In this document: positions 29,894-35,611 of the stretch, piece after piece
Numbering within the stretch: position 1 is the first letter of the stretch
Layout: every line of letters starts with the position of its first letter
From: Chitinivorax sp. PXF-14
Lineage (GTDB): Bacteria > Pseudomonadota > Gammaproteobacteria > Burkholderiales > SCOH01
Length of the DNA stretch: 64,000 nucleotides
Direction: 5' to 3'
Assembly (NCBI RefSeq): GCF_040812015.1
Contig: NZ_JBFNXJ010000006.1
Span: 1 to 64,000 of the forward strand
Translations under genes and position numbers: made by a program
Notes under the pieces: model-generated
Database searches by the model: none
What the model was told of the DNA's origin: nothing
What the model saw: the letters and a program-made list of their open reading frames with translations, nothing else

Positions 29894-29938
29894 CAAGCCA
29901 GCCTACCCACGTATATACGCTCCGCGCATATACGTGGG
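29894..29938. promoter_or_regulatory. ColE1-type origin of transfer (oriT) candidate
   Basis: CAAGCCAG (29894-29901) is the complement of CTGGCTTG, one base from the ColE1 nic sequence CTGG/CTTA. Four bases later comes a perfect inverted repeat, CCCACGTATAT (29906-29916) with ATATACGTGGG (29928-29938), whose loop and flanks (TATACGCTCCGC) recall the ColE1/pBR322 oriT (TATACACTCCGC). It lies 75 bp upstream of mobC, as in ColE1. Nicking is inferred, not shown. Confidence 0.75.
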
Positions 29939-30012
29939 GCCGGCAAAGATGGCAAGCCCCCTTTGATCCCCCAAAAATCGCCGCCACGGCGGCCGGGTGG
30001 CAGGAAAAGGAA

Positions 30013-30361
30013 ATGATCGAAGAACGCACGAAACAGCTGATAATCCGCGTCTCATATACCGAGCGCGAGAAATGGCGAGCGCTCGCCGAGTCGGAACAGC
30101 TCACGCTTTCTGACCTCATTCGCCGCCGGCTATCGAGCGAAATCGCCGGCAGCCCGCCGCGCCGTCGGTCGGGGGGCAGTAGATGCCGATTTGATTCGTG
30201 AGCTCGCGAAAATTGGAAATAATTTGAATCAAATCGCGAGGTGGGTGAACACGTATAAAAATCAAGCGGATACGCTGACAGTTCTCGTCCGACTCAACGC
30301 GTTCGAGCGCGAGATGTCTCGCCTGCTTGAAGCCCGCGAGTCCGCCGCCGATGCACATTAA
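30013..30361 (+). pseudogene. mobC: mobC (MbeC-like) relaxosome accessory gene, frameshifted
   Basis: The ATG at 30013 follows AAAAGGA and opens a ribbon-helix-helix region (TKQLIIRVSYTEREKWRALAESEQLTLSDLIRRRL). This frame stops at 30201. The conserved MobC C-terminus (DADLIRELAKIGNNLNQIARW) continues in the next frame from about 30180 to the stop at 30359-30361. The switch falls on a run of six G (about 30171-30176): with five G the two parts join exactly. It is therefore a one-base insertion, a sequencing error, or a slippage site. The 3' end overlaps the relaxase start by 11 bp, as mbeC overlaps mbeA in ColE1. Confidence 0.85.
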
Positions 30362-32921
30362 ATTTCTCGGGCATGGTCGTGGCGACGCGCGACGAGCGAT
30401 CAACTATTTGCTTGCGTCACACGACCACCTCGGCCAGCCACGCGCCCGCGCCGGTGTCCGCGTGCTGCGCGGCAACCCGCAGCTAGTCGCCCAAGTGGCG
30501 AACAGCTCGAACAACGCCTGGCGCTACAGCTCCGCCGTTGTCGCGTGGGCCCCCACCGACCGGCCGACCGCCGCACAGATAGAAGAAACACTGAATGGCT
30601 TCGCCAACGTCGCCTTCGCCGGCCTCGACGAAAGCCGTTTCAGCTGGACCGCCGTTCAGCACATCGACGACGACGGATCGACTCATATCCACATCATCAC
30701 CGCGCGCGTCGACCTTGAGACCGGGTTGTCATATAACCCGGCCCCGCCGGGCTGGGAATCAGCGTATGACCCGCTCCGCGACAGCCTCAACCACAAGCAC
30801 AGCTGGGCCCGGCCGGACGATCCGGCGCACGCTCGAACGCTACAACCAGGCGCGCTGGCATCTTTGCCACATCGAGAACTGAAAGTGGTTTTACATCGCC
30901 TGGTGACGCAGCAGATCGAGGCCAGCTTGATCGTCGATCGCGCCTCTCTTGTCAACTATCTCAGTCAAATTGGCGAAATCACGCGCGAAGCCGATGACTA
31001 CATCAGCGTGCGCCCGACCGGCGCTGAGCGGCCCGTGCGATTGAAAGGACTTTTCTATGAACGACACTTCGACCCAAGCCATCTCGCAAAGGCTGATACA
31101 GCGAGCGGAGAAAGAGCGCCAGGCGATCGAGGAGTTGACACGGAAGCAGCTGAACGAGCTCGAGAGCGGCTTGACGCAGCTATCGAACGCCGCGCTAGCT
31201 ACAACCAGGAACGCTACGCAAGCCGCTCACACCGCGCTGACGCAGCATCAACGAGGCTTGTCAGCGATGTTGACGCAACAGCAGAACCTGCTCAATCAAC
31301 AGATCCAGCAGAACAATCGAAAGCTGATTTGGCTGATGAAAATCCCATTGCTGACAACATTGCTGGCCTGCTTGGCGGCCGTGCTGTTGACCTGGATCTG
31401 GCTACCAGCGGAGCTATTTTCAGCGACGACAACGATTCGAAGCACGCCGAGCGGGAAGTACTTGATCATCACCAACCCGGGCTGGACGACCTGTCAATTA
31501 CAGAGCAACGGACCGGCGCAGCCCTGCCGGCGGATCCAATAACAGAAGAGAGGAAATCGAATGTCAGACACTTTGAAGCCTGGCGCCGTGGCACAACTGA
31601 TCGTAGCCGAATCCGAGTTGGCCAAAGAATTAGGCCAAAGCGCATGCCTGTCCTGTCAGCATCGCGTGATGTCGCAGTCCATCGAAAACGAGGTGACGCT
31701 GTTCTGTCGCGCGCTATTTCGCGACTTGCAAATCTCTATCACGCGCTGCACCGCTTACGCACCCGATTGAGACTTCTAGATGACCGAGCTAGAACAATCC
31801 TTGAGCTTCGCGTTGGCGGAGCTGTCGACGCAGTACAACGCGGACATGCAGCAGCTGCTGCAGCAGAATCAGCAGCTGTCGAATCGAGTCTTCAGCTTGG
31901 CCGAGCAAATCGACAGCTTGAGCGCCAAGCTCAACGCCTTGAACAAAACGCTGATCGAGCTCGCGGAAGGCTGAAAATGCAACGTGACGATGAGTTGCGC
32001 CGGTTCAAAACCGACATCAACCTTGTCGAGTTCGCGCAATCATGCGGTTACCAGGTCGACCGCCGCGAAAGCAGCCGGGCCTCAGTTGTCATGCGAAGTG
32101 GTGACGACAAGATTGTGATTGCGACCGACCAGGACGGACACGGCATCTATTTCTCGATTCGCGATGATCGTGACAATGGCAGCATTATCGATTTCGTGCA
32201 GCGCCGCGAGCATATCAGTCTCGGCCAGTTGCGCAAGCGTCTGCGCATCTGGTGCCCTTCGTCGTCGACCTATCAGCCACGCCTGGCAGGTGCTACGAGC
32301 AAGCCACAGGCATCGACACGCGATCGACAGCGCGTGGCCGTGGCCCTGGCGCAAGCGTCATTGGCCAGCGATGGCCACCCCTACCTCGAACGCGAGCGCC
32401 AGATCGCCCGCACCACGTTGCAAGACCCCCGTTTTGCCAGCGTAGTCCGCATCGACGCACGCGGAAACGCAATTTTTCCGCACCGCGATGCAGATGGGTT
32501 CAGCGGCTTCGAAATGAAAAATGCAGACTTCACCGGCTTTTCGGCCGGCGGTTCCAAGTCGCTTTGGATGTCCGCAAACATAACGGTAGCCGACAAGATC
32601 GTAATCGTCGAGTCCGCGATCGACGCGCTGAGCCTGTCACAGATGAATCCAGATGAGGCCAGCGCCGGCTTCATCAGCGTTGGCGGCGCGATGAACGATG
32701 AGCAACGTGAGTTGTTGCGGCGGCTGCTCACCAAGGTGGCGGAGCGCGGGGCACAGATCCTGATCGGCACTGACAACGATGAGCCTGGTCACGCCCTGGC
32801 CAAGCAGATCCACGACCTGGCGCCAGAAGGTGCGGCGGTCGGCCGGCTGAAGCCGACGGCAAAAGACTGGAATGACGAGCTGCGCGGCGGGCGGCGGATG
32901 GTCAAGCGGCAGCCACGTTAA
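30351..32921 (+). CDS. mobA: MbeA-type relaxase fused to DUF3991/TOPRIM primase-like region
   Basis: An 856-residue protein from ATG 30351 (MHIKFLGHGRGDARRAINYLL). The first ~250 residues align by eye with ColE1 MbeA: Tyr19 in INYLL corresponds to its catalytic Tyr19, then VLRGNP, the metal motif His104 ... His112-x-His114 (QHIDDDGSTHIHIITARV), and RPVRLKGLFYERHF. A charged middle follows (about 260-540). Next are a CHC2-like primase fold (INLVEFAQSCGYQV ~550), DUF3991 (HPYLERERQIARTTLQDPRF) and TOPRIM (IVIVESAIDALSL, then IGTDNDEPG). It should nick oriT and pilot DNA; the C-terminal part may support priming. The gene hosts three nested genes in another frame. Confidence 0.92.
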   Translation: MHIKFLGHGRGDARRAINYLLASHDHLGQPRARAGVRVLRGNPQLVAQVANSSNNAWRYSSAVVAWAPTDRPTAAQIEETLNGFANVAFAGLDESRFSWTAVQHIDDDGSTHIHIITARVDLETGLSYNPAPPGWESAYDPLRDSLNHKHSWARPDDPAHARTLQPGALASLPHRELKVVLHRLVTQQIEASLIVDRASLVNYLSQIGEITREADDYISVRPTGAERPVRLKGLFYERHFDPSHLAKADTASGERAPGDRGVDTEAAERARERLDAAIERRASYNQERYASRSHRADAASTRLVSDVDATAEPAQSTDPAEQSKADLADENPIADNIAGLLGGRAVDLDLATSGAIFSDDNDSKHAEREVLDHHQPGLDDLSITEQRTGAALPADPITEERKSNVRHFEAWRRGTTDRSRIRVGQRIRPKRMPVLSASRDVAVHRKRGDAVLSRAISRLANLYHALHRLRTRLRLLDDRARTILELRVGGAVDAVQRGHAAAAAAESAAVESSLQLGRANRQLERQAQRLEQNADRARGRLKMQRDDELRRFKTDINLVEFAQSCGYQVDRRESSRASVVMRSGDDKIVIATDQDGHGIYFSIRDDRDNGSIIDFVQRREHISLGQLRKRLRIWCPSSSTYQPRLAGATSKPQASTRDRQRVAVALAQASLASDGHPYLERERQIARTTLQDPRFASVVRIDARGNAIFPHRDADGFSGFEMKNADFTGFSAGGSKSLWMSANITVADKIVIVESAIDALSLSQMNPDEASAGFISVGGAMNDEQRELLRRLLTKVAERGAQILIGTDNDEPGHALAKQIHDLAPEGAAVGRLKPTAKDWNDELRGGRRMVKRQPR
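31057..31542 (+). CDS. mbeB: MbeB-like mobilisation protein nested in the relaxase gene
   Basis: A 161-residue protein read in the +1 frame of the relaxase gene. The ATG at 31057 follows GAAAGGA. A long Gln/Glu-rich helix (SQRLIQRAEKERQAIEELTRKQL ... QQNLLNQQIQQNNRK) leads to one membrane segment (IPLLTTLLACLAAVLLTWIWL, ~110-130) and a short exported-looking tail. In ColE1 mbeB lies wholly inside mbeA, and IncQ MobB is a membrane-associated helper; position, length and architecture agree. The coherent coiled coil plus membrane helix would be unlikely in a chance frame. Confidence 0.82.
   Translation: MNDTSTQAISQRLIQRAEKERQAIEELTRKQLNELESGLTQLSNAALATTRNATQAAHTALTQHQRGLSAMLTQQQNLLNQQIQQNNRKLIWLMKIPLLTTLLACLAAVLLTWIWLPAELFSATTTIRSTPSGKYLIITNPGWTTCQLQSNGPAQPCRRIQ
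31561..31770 (+). CDS. Nested 69-residue Cys-containing protein
   Basis: It lies in the same frame as the MbeB-like gene, 18 bp after it, and is entirely inside the relaxase gene. A strong ribosome site (GAGAGGA) precedes the ATG at 31561. The protein MSDTLKPGAVAQLIVAESEL continues to a CLSC motif, then further Cys residues in LFCRALF and TRCTAY, so a small zinc site is conceivable. I recognise no family; ColE1 plasmids carry a small extra mob gene (mbeE), but I cannot claim homology. The ribosome site and gene order argue that it is real. Confidence 0.6.
   Translation: MSDTLKPGAVAQLIVAESELAKELGQSACLSCQHRVMSQSIENEVTLFCRALFRDLQISITRCTAYAPD
31780..31974 (+). CDS. mbeD: MbeD-like mobilisation protein nested in the relaxase gene
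   Basis: A 64-residue coiled-coil protein in the same nested frame. The opening MTELEQSLSFALAELSTQYN is the MbeD/MobD pattern (MTELE-x2-L-x2-AL-x2-L), followed by heptad-like QQLLQQNQQLSNRVFSLAEQIDSLSAKLNALNKTL. In ColE1, mbeD lies inside mbeA downstream of mbeB, exactly as here. It starts 9 bp after the 69-residue gene and ends two bases before a possible internal start of the relaxase frame. Confidence 0.85.
   Translation: MTELEQSLSFALAELSTQYNADMQQLLQQNQQLSNRVFSLAEQIDSLSAKLNALNKTLIELAEG
31977..32921 (+). CDS. Possible separate primase/TOPRIM product from an internal start
   Basis: An ATG at 31977, in frame with the relaxase, lies two bases after the mbeD stop and follows GGAAGG. Translation from here gives a 314-residue protein (MQRDDELRRFKTDINLVEFA) that holds just the primase-like, DUF3991 and TOPRIM parts. 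RSF1010 makes its RepB primase from an internal start of mobA in a comparable way. Separate synthesis here is inferred from the ribosome site and the exact domain boundary. Confidence 0.5.
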   Translation: MQRDDELRRFKTDINLVEFAQSCGYQVDRRESSRASVVMRSGDDKIVIATDQDGHGIYFSIRDDRDNGSIIDFVQRREHISLGQLRKRLRIWCPSSSTYQPRLAGATSKPQASTRDRQRVAVALAQASLASDGHPYLERERQIARTTLQDPRFASVVRIDARGNAIFPHRDADGFSGFEMKNADFTGFSAGGSKSLWMSANITVADKIVIVESAIDALSLSQMNPDEASAGFISVGGAMNDEQRELLRRLLTKVAERGAQILIGTDNDEPGHALAKQIHDLAPEGAAVGRLKPTAKDWNDELRGGRRMVKRQPR

Positions 32922-32980
32922 TTTGTTTGTTTATTTGTTTCTCGCCTCGAGGTGGCCGGCCCTGACGCTGGCAAGTGAGT

Positions 32981-33004
32981 GCCGGAAAACAGATGTTTTC
33001 CGGC
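32981..33004. terminator. Bidirectional terminator between relaxase and mqsA
   Basis: GCCGGAAAAC (32981-32990), loop AGAT, GTTTTCCGGC (32995-33004): a perfect 10-bp stem between converging genes, three bases from the mqsA stop. Confidence 0.7.
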
Positions 33005-33007
33005 CTA

Positions 33008-33415
33008 TCAGGCGGTTCTAACTTCGTCGAGCAGATCGGGGTGGCGATCCAGCAGCTTGAACAGCTTGACCAAGGCCAGCGGCGGCTTGGTCTTGCCGTT
33101 TTCGTAGCGAGAGAAGGCATTGATGCCGCCGCCAAAGATTTCGGCAGCTTCCCGCTGGTCGAGGTCGAGCTTCTTGCGCACATTCATAATGAAGCCAGGG
33201 TCGACGATGGCCGCGTTCACCTGTTTGGAGAAGGCGCTCATTTCTCGCATGACGCGGTTCGATTCCGCCGCGTCCAAGACAGACTCGGCACAGGCCGGGC
33301 AGAAATCGCCCGTCACCGCTGCGATGACGGTGGTTTCGCCCTTGTAGGTATAGGGCAGGTCGCGCGTGTCGTGGATCAGCTCCGCCGCACCGCAAACAGG
33401 GCATTTCATGGTCAT
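33008..33415 (-). CDS. mqsA: MqsA antitoxin
   Basis: A 135-residue antitoxin and repressor. The N-terminal zinc domain has CPVCG and CPAC, and the central DLPYTYKGETTVI strand is the toxin-binding part. The C-terminal XRE HTH reads LDLDQREAAEIFGGGINAFSRYENGKTKPP, nearly identical in pattern to E. coli MqsA. Its ATG overlaps the mqsR stop by 4 bp (33412-33415), so toxin precedes antitoxin as in E. coli. In this element the pair probably stabilises the island. Confidence 0.96.
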   Translation of the reverse strand: MTMKCPVCGAAELIHDTRDLPYTYKGETTVIAAVTGDFCPACAESVLDAAESNRVMREMSAFSKQVNAAIVDPGFIMNVRKKLDLDQREAAEIFGGGINAFSRYENGKTKPPLALVKLFKLLDRHPDLLDEVRTA

Positions 33416-33714
33416 AGCTCCTTGAAGGACACGATCAGCACGTCATCAATGACCGTTAGCTTCAGGTACACATCGCCCGCCTGCGTGCTGGGGCGGTACA
33501 CGTCCTGCCATACCGTGTGATCGGCATGGGTGGTCATGCTCTTGTAGAAGTCCGCCGGCGTCAGTGCCATCACAACGTCCAGCATGTCGGAGAAGGCAAG
33601 CCCCAACTCGTTGGCGCCGACTCGCGCCGCATGCGTGGTGCGCACCTTGCCAGCCTCTACCAAGACTTTGACGACTGACAGCTTGCAATGCGGGGTTCGT
33701 TTCTCCATAGACAC
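33412..33714 (-). CDS. mqsR: MqsR mRNA interferase toxin
   Basis: A 100-residue RelE-fold ribonuclease toxin; E. coli MqsR cleaves at GCU sites. MEKRTPHCKLSVVKVLVEAG, GLAFSDMLDVVMAL, DFYKSMTTHADHTVWQDVY and VYLKLTVIDDVLIVSFKE match E. coli MqsR closely along the full length, including the Lys/Tyr/Arg region used in catalysis. A start two codons later (MEKR) is equally possible. It is first gene of the mqsRA operon, transcribed towards the relaxase gene. Confidence 0.96.
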   Translation of the reverse strand: MSMEKRTPHCKLSVVKVLVEAGKVRTTHAARVGANELGLAFSDMLDVVMALTPADFYKSMTTHADHTVWQDVYRPSTQAGDVYLKLTVIDDVLIVSFKEL

Positions 33715-33718
33715 ACCC

Positions 33719-33752
33719 TAACCTAGTTGGTTTATTTTGGCAAGTTGGTTAG
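33719..33752. promoter_or_regulatory. Possible MqsA operator region
   Basis: TAACC (33719-33723) faces GGTTTA (33729-33734), giving AACC-N5-GGTT. A second TTGGTTAG follows at 33745-33752. E. coli MqsA binds AACCT/AGGTT palindromes upstream of mqsR. Position fits; the spacing is not identical, so this is tentative. Confidence 0.35.
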
Positions 33753-33975
33753 CTTCGGAGATTTCGGCGGTTCCGCCTTATCCATGGGGCCATCGAACGG
33801 CGTGCTGAGGACAACTTCCAGAAAGCGGCTGCTCGATCGCACAATACGTGAACGCCTTCGTAGTCGGCGTTCCGAAACTCACAAGTCAGGTCGACCTAAT
33901 CGCTACCTGTAGCGGCTCGATAACATCGGCCACTATAGTTAATGGTAACAATCGGAACTGTCTGCTGGAATCAGG

Positions 33976-34992
33976 CTAGCCCAGTTTGCGGGCAAGGTCT
34001 TCCGCTCGAGGATGATAGTACCGCTTCAGCATCCGCAAATCTCTGTGCCCTGTTACGGCAGAAAGCTCCAGGACATTTGCTAGCTTTTCTGCAAGTCTTG
34101 ACGCTGCCTCGTGCCGTAAGTCGTGAAAGTGAAAATCGTCCATGCCGGCACGGTCTACTGCCCGCTCAAAGCCCTTTTTCAATGCGTTAGGGGTGACGGG
34201 GAAGACGGTGCCAGAGATGGAGCGAGGTATGGCCCTTAGCGTTTCCACGGCTCGCCGTGACAACGGTACGTCACGCGAATCCCCGTTCTTGGTATCCGGT
34301 AGGTGCGCCACCTGGCGATGAAGGTCAACATTCTCCCAGCGGAGTGCCAAAATCTCACCACGGCGCATAGCCGTTTCTATGGCAAAGACCACGATTGGCT
34401 TTACCCATGGATTCCGGGTGCCTCCACCATAAGTGCCATCAGGGCGACGAGGTGCTTCATTCAACGCCGCCATCAATCTGGCTTCTTCATCACCGACAAG
34501 GCGCCTTTCGCGACCTTTCGGCTTGGGGGGGCGTCGAATTAGTTCTACCGGGTTGTCGATGTGGACGCCCCATTCCTTGCGGGCCTGGCTGATCACAGCG
34601 CTAATGATATCGATTTCTCTATTCACCGTTGCCGATGATACGGCTTTAAGGCGCCGGTCGCGCCATTCCGCAAGGAGGACGCCAGAGAGCGCCGACATCT
34701 TCGCCTTGGCAATGTCGTCGCGCAATAAAACATCGATCTTGATGGCTTCGATCGGCGCACACTTCTTGGAGGGCGTGATTTCGCGCTGGTACCGCTTCAG
34801 TATGGCGGCAAAGGTATTTTTGTCGGCCTCGCGACGATCGAGGAAATCGCCTGTATCCATTTCGCGCTCGACTGAGCGCGCCCACTTTTCTGCGGCCTCC
34901 TTGGTCTCGAATGTTCTGCTCTGTGACGGATATCCGTTGCGTCGAATTTTAACTTGCCACTGATAGTCGCCGCGCTTCGTGATTGTGGCCAT
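33976..34992 (-). CDS. int: Tyrosine recombinase / integrase
   Basis: A 338-residue integrase from ATG 34992 (MATITKRGDYQWQVKIRRNG). It has an arm-binding N-terminal domain (residues 1-55), a SAM-like core-binding domain (~60-160) and a catalytic domain with Arg210 (ETAMRRGEIL), Lys235 (TKNGDSR), His290-x-x-Arg293 (HDLRHEA), His316 (GHRDLRMLKRYYHP) and the nucleophile Tyr325. It sits 81 bp from the distal repeat, on the far side of the element from the intact tRNA. It should catalyse integration at tRNA-Pro and excision with a directionality factor. Confidence 0.95.
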   Translation of the reverse strand: MATITKRGDYQWQVKIRRNGYPSQSRTFETKEAAEKWARSVEREMDTGDFLDRREADKNTFAAILKRYQREITPSKKCAPIEAIKIDVLLRDDIAKAKMSALSGVLLAEWRDRRLKAVSSATVNREIDIISAVISQARKEWGVHIDNPVELIRRPPKPKGRERRLVGDEEARLMAALNEAPRRPDGTYGGGTRNPWVKPIVVFAIETAMRRGEILALRWENVDLHRQVAHLPDTKNGDSRDVPLSRRAVETLRAIPRSISGTVFPVTPNALKKGFERAVDRAGMDDFHFHDLRHEAASRLAEKLANVLELSAVTGHRDLRMLKRYYHPRAEDLARKLG

Positions 34993-35073
34993 CCTGTATG
35001 CTCTCTGTCCCAATTATGTCCCAATAATTCTACTTTTCCGTATAACTCATTGCAAATATTGGGCATGCTTGAG

Positions 35074-35121
35074 CGTTCGGGACGTAGAGGCCGGAGGTTC
35101 GAATCCTCTCACTCCGACCAG
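35074..35121 (+). repeat. attR: 48-bp attachment repeat
   Basis: Right copy of the tRNA-Pro 3'-end repeat, identical to 23365-23412 over 48 bp. The sequence just upstream lacks the 5' half of the tRNA, so it is not a second tRNA gene. Confidence 0.95.
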
Positions 35122-35143
35122 ACACAGTTGAGTAATCAACGAC

Positions 35144-35173
35144 AAAAACCGCATGGTTCGCCATGCGGTTTTT
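35144..35173. terminator. Bidirectional terminator, probably original for tRNA-Pro
   Basis: AAAAACCGCATGG (35144-35156), TTCG loop, CCATGCGGTTTTT (35161-35173): a perfect 13-bp stem with A- and T-runs. It ends the nitric-oxide operon from the right and, before integration, would have lain just downstream of tRNA-Pro. Confidence 0.9.
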
Positions 35174-35206
35174 GTTTTTTGTACTTGCCGTAGCCGATGG
35201 CGCAGT

Positions 35207-35605
35207 TTACTCCGGAAGTGGGGCGGGTAGCCCGGCCTGCGCCAGTTCAAACAGTTCGCGCTCTTCGAAGCGGACGTGCGCGTTCATCAATTCCGCAAAC
35301 TGCATTAGCGTCGTTGCATCGGGTGTCTGCAACAGTTGCCCCAGGCGGCGCAGTTCCGCGTGTTCGACGAGCGTACGCGCGACGGCTGCCTGTTCGCCCG
35401 AACACGCCAGCGCCGGCAGCACGTCGCGTTCCTCGCTATCGAAGTGCGCCGCCAGCTCGCCGGCCAGCCAGGCGACGATATGTTCGCTCAATGATCGGAC
35501 CGCGCTCTCATCACCCGACACGGCTGCCAGCCTTGCATCGCGGGCCAGTTTCAGCGCGTGGTGATGTTCGCGGGACAGCGTTTGCAGTGCGGGGTGCCGT
35601 TTCAT
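35207..35605 (-). CDS. Hemerythrin HHE-domain protein
   Basis: A 132-residue di-iron protein. The four-helix HHE pattern is visible: SREHHHALKLA, then HIVAWLAGELAAHFDSEERDVLPAL, LVEHAELRRLGQLL and NAHVRFEERELFELA, giving the expected His and Glu ligands. It is the last gene of an operon with NnrS and downstream of NsrR-like sites. Hemerythrin-like proteins in this setting bind NO/O2 or repair iron clusters after nitrosative stress (role inferred from context). Confidence 0.88.
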   Translation of the reverse strand: MKRHPALQTLSREHHHALKLARDARLAAVSGDESAVRSLSEHIVAWLAGELAAHFDSEERDVLPALACSGEQAAVARTLVEHAELRRLGQLLQTPDATTLMQFAELMNAHVRFEERELFELAQAGLPAPLPE

Positions 35606-35611
35606 CGTGGT

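Larger units (their letters stand above)
23365..35121. mobile_element. Integrative mobilisable element in tRNA-Pro
   Basis: An 11.8-kb insertion bounded by perfect 48-bp direct repeats derived from the 3' end of tRNA-Pro. Contents in order: hypothetical gene, AlpA-like and replication-like genes, a small orphan, CAP-domain lipoprotein, secreted repeat protein, a 343-residue unknown, oriT-like site, frameshifted mobC, relaxase-primase with nested genes, mqsRA and a tyrosine integrase adjacent to the distal repeat. No type IV secretion genes are present, so transfer would need a helper. Base composition is visibly lower in GC than the flanks in several parts (for example 24,140-25,800 and 29,480-29,900). 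Confidence 0.93.

Noticed and set aside
33727-33912. 61-codon frame between mqsR and the integrase
   Set aside because: It has no ribosome site, overlaps the probable mqsR promoter/operator and has no family features.
35074-35120. Second tRNA-Pro gene
   Set aside because: Only the 3' portion is present; the acceptor 5' strand and D arm are absent, so it is the attachment repeat.
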